In this document: positions 6,537 through 12,583 of the stretch, piece by piece
How positions within the stretch are numbered: the first letter of the stretch is position 1
Layout of the letters: the number at the start of each line of letters is the position of its first letter
NCBI GenBank assembly: GCA_031269165.1
Contig: JAISZQ010000367.1
Span: forward strand, 1-12,872
Source: Spirochaetaceae bacterium
GTDB lineage: Bacteria; Spirochaetota; Spirochaetia; Treponematales; Breznakiellaceae
DNA length: 12,872 nucleotides
Reading direction: 5' to 3'
The notes under the pieces: model-generated
The model's database searches: none
What the model was told of the DNA's origin: nothing
Seen by the model: only the letters and a program-made list of their open reading frames with translations
Made by a program: the position numbers and the translations under genes

Positions 6537-6954
6537 AACTATTCAGTCGCCGCCGTGATTCGGGGGCGTTGCGGTCGCGGATGTTGCCCGCTTCGGGAGT
6601 TTCGGGCGGGCTACGCCCGCTTTTTCCGAAACTCCACACCTTGATCCCGCCGAGATGCGGGGGATGGGGGCGTTACGGGGGCTCCCTACAGTCCTCAGCG
6701 TCCTGCTTCGGGCTTCCGGGCCGGGGCGTGGCACACCTACGGTGTGCTTCGGTAATGCGTCCGTCCGTGGACGCTTGGGGATACGCCCACTAAGCCAAGC
6801 AACGCTTGGCCACCATGCACCGCATGGTTTTGTCCCCGCAGAGGGGGTGGTGGAAGACCAAACGGAGGGAGGTGCGGACGCGCCTTTAGGCGTGGACGTA
6901 TCGACCGGAGTGCGTGTCTGGAGCGAGGGGGAGGCGTCCCCCCACTGAATAGTT
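6537..6954. mobile_element. 418-bp composite repeat element of nested hairpins with 11-bp terminal inverted repeats
   Basis: AACTATTCAGT (6537-6547) and ACTGAATAGTT (6944-6954) are exact inverted ends. Inside is a string of tight palindromes. A 10-bp outer stem at 6596-6635 encloses GCGGGC-TAC-GCCCGC. Others are GCACACC-TAC-GGTGTGC (6731-6747), GCCAAGC-AAC-GCTTGGC (6794-6810) and ACCATGC-ACC-GCATGGT (6812-6828). The right part (6842-6934) is homologous to the interior of the 5841-6047 MITE, in opposite orientation. Long open frames across it are byproducts of GC-rich palindromes, not genes. It ends 20 nt before the start of the ABC permease gene, so it forms that operon's upstream region. Confidence 0.65.
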
Positions 6955-6974
6955 ACAACAATAGAGGAGCATGT

Positions 6975-8195
6975 ATGCAGAAGATGAATCTTACAACCGG
7001 GGGCTTGTCCCTTAAAAACCTTCGGGCAAAGCCGGTTCGTACCGCGTGTCTCGTGGTGGTGGCGGCGATTCTCGCGTTTGCCCTGTTCGGCGGGTCGATT
7101 CTCGCCTTGAACCTGCAACAGGGGCTGGCTACGATGACCAAGCGGTTTGGGGCGGATTTGATGGTGGTGCCCACCGGGGCCTCCGAGAAGGCGCAGTCCC
7201 TGTTGCTCCATGGCGGCGCGAACTATTTTTATTTTGATGCCGCTATTGCCGATAAGGTGTCGCAGACCGAGGGGGTTGTGTGCGCGTCCCCGCAGTTTTT
7301 TCTGACCTCGCTTGCGACCGACTGTTGCGATGCCGCCGTCCAGCTTATCGCCTACGACCCGGCGACGGATTTTGTTGTTCAGCCGTGGATTGCGGAAAAG
7401 CACAGCGGACAGGTGCGTGACGGGCAGGTCGTGGTCGGCAGCCGGATCGCGCTTCGCCCGAACGGGACGATTCAGTTGTTCAGCCATGAATACCCGGTGG
7501 CCGCCCAGCTTTCAAGCAGCGCGAGCGGGTTTGACATATCGGTCTTTATGACGATGAACACCATGCGCGACCTCATCGGACGGGCCCGGTCGGAAGGCTA
7601 CAATTTTCTGTCCGTTCAGGAAAAAGAAGCGGTTAGAAACCGTGTTTCCGCCATTCTGGTAAAGACCGATTCGGCGAAAGCCCCGTCGCTCATTGCCTCT
7701 AACATACGCAAACAAAACGAGGGCGTGGACGTGCTGGTTTCCCAGGGCATATTCGCCCGCATTGCCGCGAGCTTATCCGGGCTGGTCAACTACATTCGCC
7801 TGTTTTCGCTGGCATTATGGGTATTGGCGGTGATCGTGCTTGCGGCGGTGTTTTCAGGGATCATGCACGAGCGCAAGAAAGAGTTCGCCCTGTTGCGTAT
7901 TTTGGGCGCGACAAGAAGACGGCTCGTCGGCATGGTGTTAGGCGAATCGTTTATCGCGGGGATTGCCGGAGGCGTTGCGGGCATCGCGCTTGCCAGCCTC
8001 GCGGTCTTTCCCTTTTCCACGCTCTTAAGCGAACGGCTTGAATTGCCCTACCTTGACGCGCCGCCTTCGCGCATCATGCTGTTTGTTGCGGGAAGCCTCT
8101 TTCTTTCCGCTCTGGTGGGGCCGCTCGCGTCTCTTTATGCGGCGTTGCGGATGAGCCGGGCGGAAACCTATTTTACCATGCGGGAGGGCGAGTGA
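6975..8195 (+). CDS. FtsX/MacB-type ABC transporter permease
   Basis: This is a 406-aa inner-membrane permease of the MacB/FtsX fold. There is one N-terminal helix (about 23-47), a large extracytoplasmic domain (about 50-265), and three C-terminal helices (about 272-297, 318-342 and 363-388). The FtsX core motif ERKKEFALLRILGATRRRL (about 301-319) contacts the ATPase. RFGADLMVVPTGASEKA (58-74) is characteristic of a subfamily whose extracytoplasmic domain carries a vicinal Cys pair, here Cys117-Cys118 in TDCCDAAVQLIAYDP. ATG 6975 follows GAGGAG (6964-6969) at 5 nt. Its stop overlaps the ATPase start (TGATG). MacB-type systems use mechanotransmission to move envelope substrates rather than transport through a membrane channel. 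The substrate is unknown. Relatives occur near metal-related membrane proteins in other bacteria (recalled, not checked). Confidence 0.85.
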   Translation: MQKMNLTTGGLSLKNLRAKPVRTACLVVVAAILAFALFGGSILALNLQQGLATMTKRFGADLMVVPTGASEKAQSLLLHGGANYFYFDAAIADKVSQTEGVVCASPQFFLTSLATDCCDAAVQLIAYDPATDFVVQPWIAEKHSGQVRDGQVVVGSRIALRPNGTIQLFSHEYPVAAQLSSSASGFDISVFMTMNTMRDLIGRARSEGYNFLSVQEKEAVRNRVSAILVKTDSAKAPSLIASNIRKQNEGVDVLVSQGIFARIAASLSGLVNYIRLFSLALWVLAVIVLAAVFSGIMHERKKEFALLRILGATRRRLVGMVLGESFIAGIAGGVAGIALASLAVFPFSTLLSERLELPYLDAPPSRIMLFVAGSLFLSALVGPLASLYAALRMSRAETYFTMREGE

Positions 8196-8887
8196 TGGGA
8201 TTACTCGAATTACGAGAATTGAGTAAGGAATACAAACGGGGCGGGCGGGCCTTTAACGCGGTGGATCACGCAAGCCTTTCCGTGGAACCGGGGGACTTTA
8301 TCAGCATTATCGGACGCTCAGGGAGCGGGAAAAGCACGCTTCTCAACATGAGCGCGGGGCTCTTGAGGCCCACTCAAGGGACGGTTTTCTTTGGCGGGAA
8401 GGATATTTATCAACTGAACGACAAAGAAATCTCGTGGTTCCGCAACGAGAAAATCGGCTATGTTCCCCAGGGGCAAAGCCTCCTCTCGAACTTTACGGTT
8501 TTGGAGAATGTGTGCATCCCTTGGTTCCTGTTCAAGCGCGAGGGAGACGCGGAGGGAAGGGCTTTTCTCCTGCTTGAGAAGGTGGGGATAAGCCACCTTG
8601 CCGCCTCGTATCCCAAGGAACTTTCAGGCGGCGAGATGCGGCGGGCGGCTATTGCCCGCGCTCTTATCAACGAGCCGGGGCTTCTCATTGCCGACGAGCC
8701 GACCAGCGATTTGGACGTGGAAACAACGGCGGATATCATGACGCTGTTCGGCGCGATTGCGCGGGAGGGGACGTTCAATCGGACGAACAATCAAACGGCG
8801 GTGCTCATCGTTACCCACGAGCTTGACACGCTTTCTTATGGGAACAAGACCTACACGATGGACTCAGGCGCGCTCCGTGCCGCCTGA
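8195..8887 (+). CDS. ABC transporter ATP-binding protein (LolD/MacB type)
   Basis: This 230-aa nucleotide-binding subunit pairs with the upstream permease. Walker A is GRSGSGKST (40-48), the Q-loop is VPQGQS (90-95), the signature is LSGGEMRR (143-150), Walker B is LLIADEP (163-169) with Glu168, the D-loop is SDLD (171-174), and the switch histidine is His208 in VTHE. All catalytic motifs are intact. A short insertion, TFNRTNNQ (193-200), separates the last helix from the H-loop strand. ATG 8195 is used because GGGAGG (8182-8187) is 7 nt upstream and the start overlaps the permease stop by one base. GTG 8192 is a possible alternative. The next gene begins 13 nt after its stop, or overlaps it if that gene uses an upstream GTG. 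Confidence 0.93.
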   Translation: MGLLELRELSKEYKRGGRAFNAVDHASLSVEPGDFISIIGRSGSGKSTLLNMSAGLLRPTQGTVFFGGKDIYQLNDKEISWFRNEKIGYVPQGQSLLSNFTVLENVCIPWFLFKREGDAEGRAFLLLEKVGISHLAASYPKELSGGEMRRAAIARALINEPGLLIADEPTSDLDVETTADIMTLFGAIAREGTFNRTNNQTAVLIVTHELDTLSYGNKTYTMDSGALRAA

Positions 8888-8900
8888 AAACCCGGTTGCT

Positions 8901-9494
8901 ATGGTCGCTCGGGAAGGCGGCGCCGAACAGGAGGCCGCGTTTAACGGCATCGTCAAACGGTACTACGAAAAGATACTCAAGTTTTGCGTCTACGCACTGG
9001 GTGGCAACCGGAGTGCCGCCGAAGACTGCGCCCAAGACATTTTCCTCATCCTCTACGAGAACATGGGGAAGCTCAAAGATTATGAGCGGATCGGCGGCTG
9101 GCTCTACAAAACGGCGGGGCATATATCCAAACAGTACGCCGCATCCCTGGGGAAGGAACGCAAACGCTTTGCCGATACCTTTCCCGCCTCCGGAACCGGA
9201 ACCGAAAACGAAGAAACGCCTCTTATCGAACGTATTGCCGCCGAAGGCCGCATAAAGACTGAGGCAGAACAGATCGCGGAGGAAGAGGCCCTGGCCCGCG
9301 CCGCCGCCGAAATCGGAAAACGCTTAAGCCCGAAAGACAAGCAACTCCTCGCGCTCGCGTTCCGGGAAAAGCATCCGCTTAAAGAAGCCGCCGCCCGGCT
9401 TGGCATAAGCCTCAGCGCGGCAAAGTCGCGGGCCAGCAGGCTGCGCCAAAAGATAAACGGACTGGCACGGGAATTGCTAGCGGATTGGGTCTGA
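8901..9494 (+). CDS. ECF-type RNA polymerase sigma factor
   Basis: This is a 197-aa group IV sigma factor. Region 2 spans about 14-80 (FNGIVKRYYEKILKFCVYAL, then AEDCAQDIFLILYENM and WLYKTAGHISKQY) and binds the -10 element. A charged linker rich in Glu and Ala follows (about 95-132). Region 4 spans about 135-188, with the helix-turn-helix in KEAAARLGISLSAAKSRASR, and binds the -35. The start is uncertain: ATG 8901 lacks a strong ribosome-binding site, and in-frame GTG 8877 would overlap the ATPase gene by 11 nt. Either places it in the transporter operon. The frame extends further upstream inside the ATPase gene but shows no sigma homology there. Region 2 carries Cys29 and Cys43. Its likely regulator is the membrane protein encoded next. 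Confidence 0.9.
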   Translation: MVAREGGAEQEAAFNGIVKRYYEKILKFCVYALGGNRSAAEDCAQDIFLILYENMGKLKDYERIGGWLYKTAGHISKQYAASLGKERKRFADTFPASGTGTENEETPLIERIAAEGRIKTEAEQIAEEEALARAAAEIGKRLSPKDKQLLALAFREKHPLKEAAARLGISLSAAKSRASRLRQKINGLARELLADWV

Positions 9495-9542
9495 CGCAAC
9501 TTTTCGCAAAAACGGTGAGTAAATATGAAGAGGTAAAGGATA

Positions 9543-9974
9543 ATGGAGAAACGGGATTCGCTTATTGGAGATGTGGAAGCGGAATTAAAAAAAGACGCTC
9601 ACGACATTGACGGCGATTTTATTGACCGGCGGATAGACGAGTTGTGCGCGCTGGAGGGGCTCTCTCCGCCCACGCTGGACGATGCAGCGTTGGATGCCGC
9701 CGCCCGGACGGTCCGTGCCCGCGCCGCATGGAAGCATCGGAATACTCAGGCAAAAGCGGCGCGGAGGCGACGGCTTGCCCGCACGGTTATCCGTGGGGCG
9801 GTGGCGGCCTGTTGTCTGGCACTTCTCACCTTTTCCGCCAACTATCTTGCCATCCTTGCAACCGACTCCTGCCTCCTCTCCAAAGTGGGTGTGAAAATCT
9901 GTTGCGGGACACCATTCTGCCGCTGCGCTATTGCCAAAGCAGAAGAAACAGTACCATCCGCGCATTCCGAATAA
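9543..9974 (+). CDS. Small Cys-rich single-pass membrane protein, putative anti-sigma factor
   Basis: This is a 143-aa protein without a recognised family. The acidic N-terminal half (1-60) is probably helical and cytoplasmic. A basic stretch, KAARRRRLAR (71-80), precedes one membrane helix (about 83-106), giving an N-in orientation by the positive-inside rule. The roughly 37-residue extracytoplasmic tail carries Cys110, Cys120, Cys121, Cys126 and Cys128 in CCGTPFCRC. Its place 48 nt after an ECF sigma gene and its topology fit an anti-sigma factor, although no HxxxCxxC zinc anti-sigma motif is present in the cytoplasmic part. The Cys cluster could sense metal or thiol oxidation outside the membrane. 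The start ATG 9543 has AGAGGT (9529-9534) at 8 nt. Function is inferred from context and topology only. Confidence 0.6.
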   Translation: MEKRDSLIGDVEAELKKDAHDIDGDFIDRRIDELCALEGLSPPTLDDAALDAAARTVRARAAWKHRNTQAKAARRRRLARTVIRGAVAACCLALLTFSANYLAILATDSCLLSKVGVKICCGTPFCRCAIAKAEETVPSAHSE

Positions 9975-9979
9975 AAAAA

Positions 9980-10008
9980 TGCAACCTTTTACGATTTTCC
10001 TGAGTATA
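9980..10008 (+). promoter_or_regulatory. Candidate ECF-sigma promoter before the DUF4418 gene
   Basis: TGCAACCTTTT (9980-9990) has the AAC-centred -35 shape common to many ECF promoters. About 15 nt after TGCAACC comes GAGTATA (10002-10008) as a possible -10. The site begins 6 nt after the stop of the anti-sigma-like gene, leaving a leader of roughly 75 nt before ATG 10086. A hairpin follows at 10014-10035 (GGGGTTG against CAACTCCC). This is a single motif with no second copy found in the window, so it remains tentative. Confidence 0.35.
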
Positions 10009-10085
10009 TATAAGGGGTTGAGAATAGCAACTCCCTACCATTGATCAAGGGAAAATCGCGGAAAAATCGAGGAAGGAAGTATTGT

Positions 10086-10487
10086 ATGAAGAACCGTATC
10101 ATTTCAGGAGGCAGCGTGATTGTTTTCGGGCTGCTTATCGCGCTGGGGCCGCAGTTTCTGTTCAAGGTATGCCCGGTTGTGGATGGTATGTATATGAAAT
10201 GCCATTGGTCGGCCCGGGCGGAAATGGGCATCGGAGGCCCCTTAATCGCCGGGTTGGGTATCGCCCTTATCTTTTTTGCAAGTCCCAAAATACGGCTGGG
10301 GCTGACTATCGGGGTGTTTCTGGCGGGCGTTCTTGCCCTGCTTATCCCGCACACCCTCATCGGCGGTTGCTCCATGCACAGTATGCCCTGCCGCAAGGTC
10401 GCGTTTCCGGCGATTACGGTCATCAGCATTCTGCTGTTGATAGCGGCGGCTCTTAACGCGGCGTATCTTGCGCGGAAGAAGGAATGA
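10086..10487 (+). CDS. DUF4418 family four-helix membrane protein
   Basis: This is a 133-aa protein with four predicted helices (about 5-27, 48-66, 70-92 and 107-128) and a basic C-terminus. After helix 1 comes FKVCPVVDGMYMKCHW (Cys29, Cys39, His40). Between helices 3 and 4 comes GGCSMHSMPC (Cys95, Met97, His98, Met100, Cys102). Both Cys pairs fall on the same predicted side of the membrane, with His and Met residues that could bind a soft metal or form disulfides. This pattern matches what I recall of DUF4418, whose function is unknown. ATG 10086 is selected because GGAAGG (10071-10076) lies 9 nt upstream; the in-frame TTG 10041 would add a charged non-homologous stretch. It follows the sigma/anti-sigma genes and may be their target. 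Confidence 0.82.
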   Translation: MKNRIISGGSVIVFGLLIALGPQFLFKVCPVVDGMYMKCHWSARAEMGIGGPLIAGLGIALIFFASPKIRLGLTIGVFLAGVLALLIPHTLIGGCSMHSMPCRKVAFPAITVISILLLIAAALNAAYLARKKE

Positions 10488-10560
10488 TAGAGTCTCAACT
10501 TGACCCGCAAAATGAAAGAACGACGAACACGGACAAACCCGCCGGTCATTGCCCACTCCT

Positions 10561-10859
10561 CGTCATTGCGAGCGAGCAACCCGTCATTGCGAGCGTAGCG
10601 AAGCAATCCAGTGTGAGGGCCTTCTCGTCTGGATTGCTTCGCCGCTTCGCGGCTCGCAATGACGATGCTACCACGAGCCTGTTCGTGCCGCCCCGTCATT
10701 GTGGCGATCCCCTCGTCATTGCGAGCGAAGCGAAGCAATCCAGGGTGAATGCCCCTCGTCTGGATTGCTTCACCAACGGCAAATTGCTGCGGGTTCGCAA
10801 TGACGATTCTCCCCCCGTCATTGCGAGCGAGCGGCACATTGCCGAGCGAAGCAATCCAG
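10561..10859. repeat. REP-like palindrome array A (two hairpins plus half sites)
   Basis: Units start CGTCATTGCGAGCG and end GCAATCCAG; inverted partners start CTGGATTGCTT and end CGCAATGACG. Hairpin 1 pairs 10582-10611 with 10629-10664. Hairpin 2 pairs 10714-10743 with 10760-10805. Half units lie at 10561-10580, near 10692-10709, and at 10816-10859. The last carries an extra palindrome, CGGCA-CAT-TGCCG (10832-10844). Loops share GTGAGGG-like sequence. The array follows the DUF4418 gene and may stop transcription or protect mRNA ends. The rest of the gap, 10860-10965, shows nothing recognisable. Confidence 0.88.
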
Positions 10860-12498
10860 GGTGACGGCCATCCCCCGCCCAAAAGAAAGGGCCATCCCCG
10901 CAACCGCAAAGACAGCCCTTATCTCTTCCCTATTCCCTGATCCCTTTTCCCTCCACCGCGCGCTGTCACGGTAGTGGTACGTATCGTTCTTCCCAGTTGT
11001 CATCGGTGCCGTCGTCTAGAAGCGGGCTGTGCAAATCAACCCCCGTCCCCGCCGTGGTGGTGCGCACTTTGACGATAGCCTCGGAATAGACCGCGACGCC
11101 ATCCTTCGTGGGTTCATCGACGACGATGTTCATCTTGTCGGAGTCCTCATCGTAGCCATTCTCCTTCTTTGCCCCGTAAATCGTGCCGCCGGTCTTTTTG
11201 AACTTGGCAGTGGTGAATAAATACACGCCGCCCCCGTACTTAGCCGTATTGTGTTCGATGAACCCCCCCTCCATGGTGAACGTGCCACCATTGAATACAT
11301 ACACGCCGCCGCCGCGGTCGCCGGCGGCGCTATTTTCGCTGATGATCCCGCCCTTCATGGTGAACGTGCCGCCAGAGGCTACATACACGCCGCCGCCTGT
11401 GCTATTCGACTTACTCATCCTATTGCCGCTGATGGTCCCGTCCCACATTTCGAACGTGCCGCCAGAGCCTACAAACACGCCGCCGCCGTAGGTTTTGACC
11501 TTCGTGTTAGTGTTATCCATGAGACGCGCGCCGCTTCGCATGATCAGCGTGCCGCCGCTCTCCACCCGGATGAGGGGGGCGGTGTTGGCGGCCATCCCCT
11601 TGAAGGTGATATTCTTCAGGGTCAGCTCAACGTCCGACGTATTCATGGTGACGAGGGGATAGTTCTTCGTGGTCGTGTCATTATTATCCTGATCCTCTTT
11701 GCGAAGATAGCGCAGGATTATGGGCGGACCGCCGCCCTCCGCGCCGTCAATCGTTCCCGTGACGCTCGGCGTTATCGTGTCCAGAACGACGATTTCGGCG
11801 GGAAGCGGATACTTGGTCTTCGCCGTCTCCGTTACCGTTACGCCCCATTCCCCGCCATTGCCATAGCGCTCCCGCACTTTTTCCAACGCCTTCGCTACCG
11901 TCACCAAAGGCGCAAGGTCTGTCTCCCCCGTGTTTGTGTCATCGTTGCCGTCAGACTTTATATACAAGGTCATAAAGGCGTCGAGCGTCAGGGGATCCGG
12001 CGGCGGATCGGTGATCACCGGTTCCTCCGCGATCTTTATACTGACGAAATCTTCCAGAAAATCGCACCCCGTAAATCCCACGGCTATAATGCCGAGCGCG
12101 AACACCACAACCGCCATCGCAATACCGCGAAAATCATTCTGCTTCATACCATATCTCCTTAAGAAAAAAATATATAACAACAGGGGAATCGCCCCCCGCT
12201 CTTATCTCTTCCATAACGTTTTTAAATAACCGCGAACCCCACGAACAATGCGCGCTTCGCACGAAAAGGGCCTTCCCCGGCTGGATTGCTTCGCCAACGG
12301 CAACTGTGTTGCCGCCGTCTCGCAATGACAACTCTGCCTCGTCGGGCGGGCACCCCGTCATTGCGAGCAAGCCCCTCGTCATTGCGAGCGAGCGGCACAT
12401 TGCCGAGCGAAGCAATCCAGCGTGAGGGTCTTTTCCCGTCTGGATTGCTTCACCCTTCGGGTTCGCAATGACGATTCTCCCCCCGTCATTGCGAGCGA
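10791..12498. repeat. Perfect 40-bp direct repeats flanking the lipoprotein gene
   Basis: The 40 bases at 10791-10830 and 12459-12498 are identical, same strand, 1,668 bp apart. Each spans the end of one REP-like arm, a spacer GATTCTCCCCC, and the start of the next REP unit. Identity ends sharply on both sides. The repeats bracket the beta-helix lipoprotein gene, so recombination between them would delete or duplicate that gene. Confidence 0.85.
10966..12147 (-). CDS. Secreted lipoprotein with right-handed parallel beta-helix repeats
   Basis: This is a 393-aa protein with a lipoprotein signal peptide: basic n-region, hydrophobic core at about 8-24, and lipobox-like VGFTGC with lipidated Cys28. 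The lax -3 to -1 residues are typical of spirochaetes. A low-complexity Asp/Pro linker (45-55) precedes LYIKSDGNDDTNTGETDLAP (61-80), an entry seen in spirochaetal beta-helix surface proteins. Repeats of about 28-30 residues follow: GGTLIMRSG (198-206), then GGGVFVGSGGTFEMWDGTIS, GGGVYVASGGTFTMKGGIIS and GGGVYVFNGGTFTMEGGFIE up to about 310, forming helix coils. ATG 12147 is chosen since AAGGAG (12155-12160) sits 7 nt away; the longer frame start at 12180 lies upstream of that site. The role is probably adhesion or polysaccharide binding. No catalytic motif is visible. Confidence 0.82.
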   Translation of the reverse strand: MKQNDFRGIAMAVVVFALGIIAVGFTGCDFLEDFVSIKIAEEPVITDPPPDPLTLDAFMTLYIKSDGNDDTNTGETDLAPLVTVAKALEKVRERYGNGGEWGVTVTETAKTKYPLPAEIVVLDTITPSVTGTIDGAEGGGPPIILRYLRKEDQDNNDTTTKNYPLVTMNTSDVELTLKNITFKGMAANTAPLIRVESGGTLIMRSGARLMDNTNTKVKTYGGGVFVGSGGTFEMWDGTISGNRMSKSNSTGGGVYVASGGTFTMKGGIISENSAAGDRGGGVYVFNGGTFTMEGGFIEHNTAKYGGGVYLFTTAKFKKTGGTIYGAKKENGYDEDSDKMNIVVDEPTKDGVAVYSEAIVKVRTTTAGTGVDLHSPLLDDGTDDNWEERYVPLP

Positions 12499-12513
12499 AG
12501 CGAAGCAATCCAG
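12281..12513. repeat. REP-like palindrome array B
   Basis: This is the same repeat family as at 10561-10859. A lone inverted arm at 12281-12329 carries the extra palindrome CGGCAAC-TGT-GTTGCCG (12298-12314). A half unit starts at 12356. A complete hairpin pairs 12377-12420, with nested CGGCA-CAT-TGCCG at 12393-12405, to 12440-12473. A further half unit lies at 12484-12513. The array covers the upstream side of the lipoprotein gene and abuts the insertion sequence. Nothing else is recognised between 12148 and 12280. Confidence 0.88.
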
Positions 12514-12583
12514 GGTGAGAGTCTTTAAATGACGTGTAGTGATGTCTTGATAAAAACGTACTGAGGGCGCGTTCAGATAAAAG

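Noticed and set aside
6543..7487. 314-codon minus-strand open frame across the composite repeat
   Set aside because: It covers palindromic non-coding repeat and the antisense of the ABC permease; there is no domain-like sequence.
8757..9494. Longer sigma factor starting within the ATPase gene
   Set aside because: The extra 48 residues overlap a conserved part of the ATPase and have no sigma-like sequence.
9989..10909. 306-codon minus-strand open frame
   Set aside because: It is antisense to DUF4418 and reads through REP-like repeats, giving repetitive LLRFARND-type peptides that are typical artefacts of these repeats.
11251..12162. 303-codon plus-strand open frame
   Set aside because: It is antisense to the lipoprotein gene, which has signal peptide, lipobox and a Shine-Dalgarno.
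10561..12513. CRISPR-like spaced repeats
   Set aside because: Units are palindromic REP-like elements in both orientations with irregular spacing and no unique spacers of constant length.
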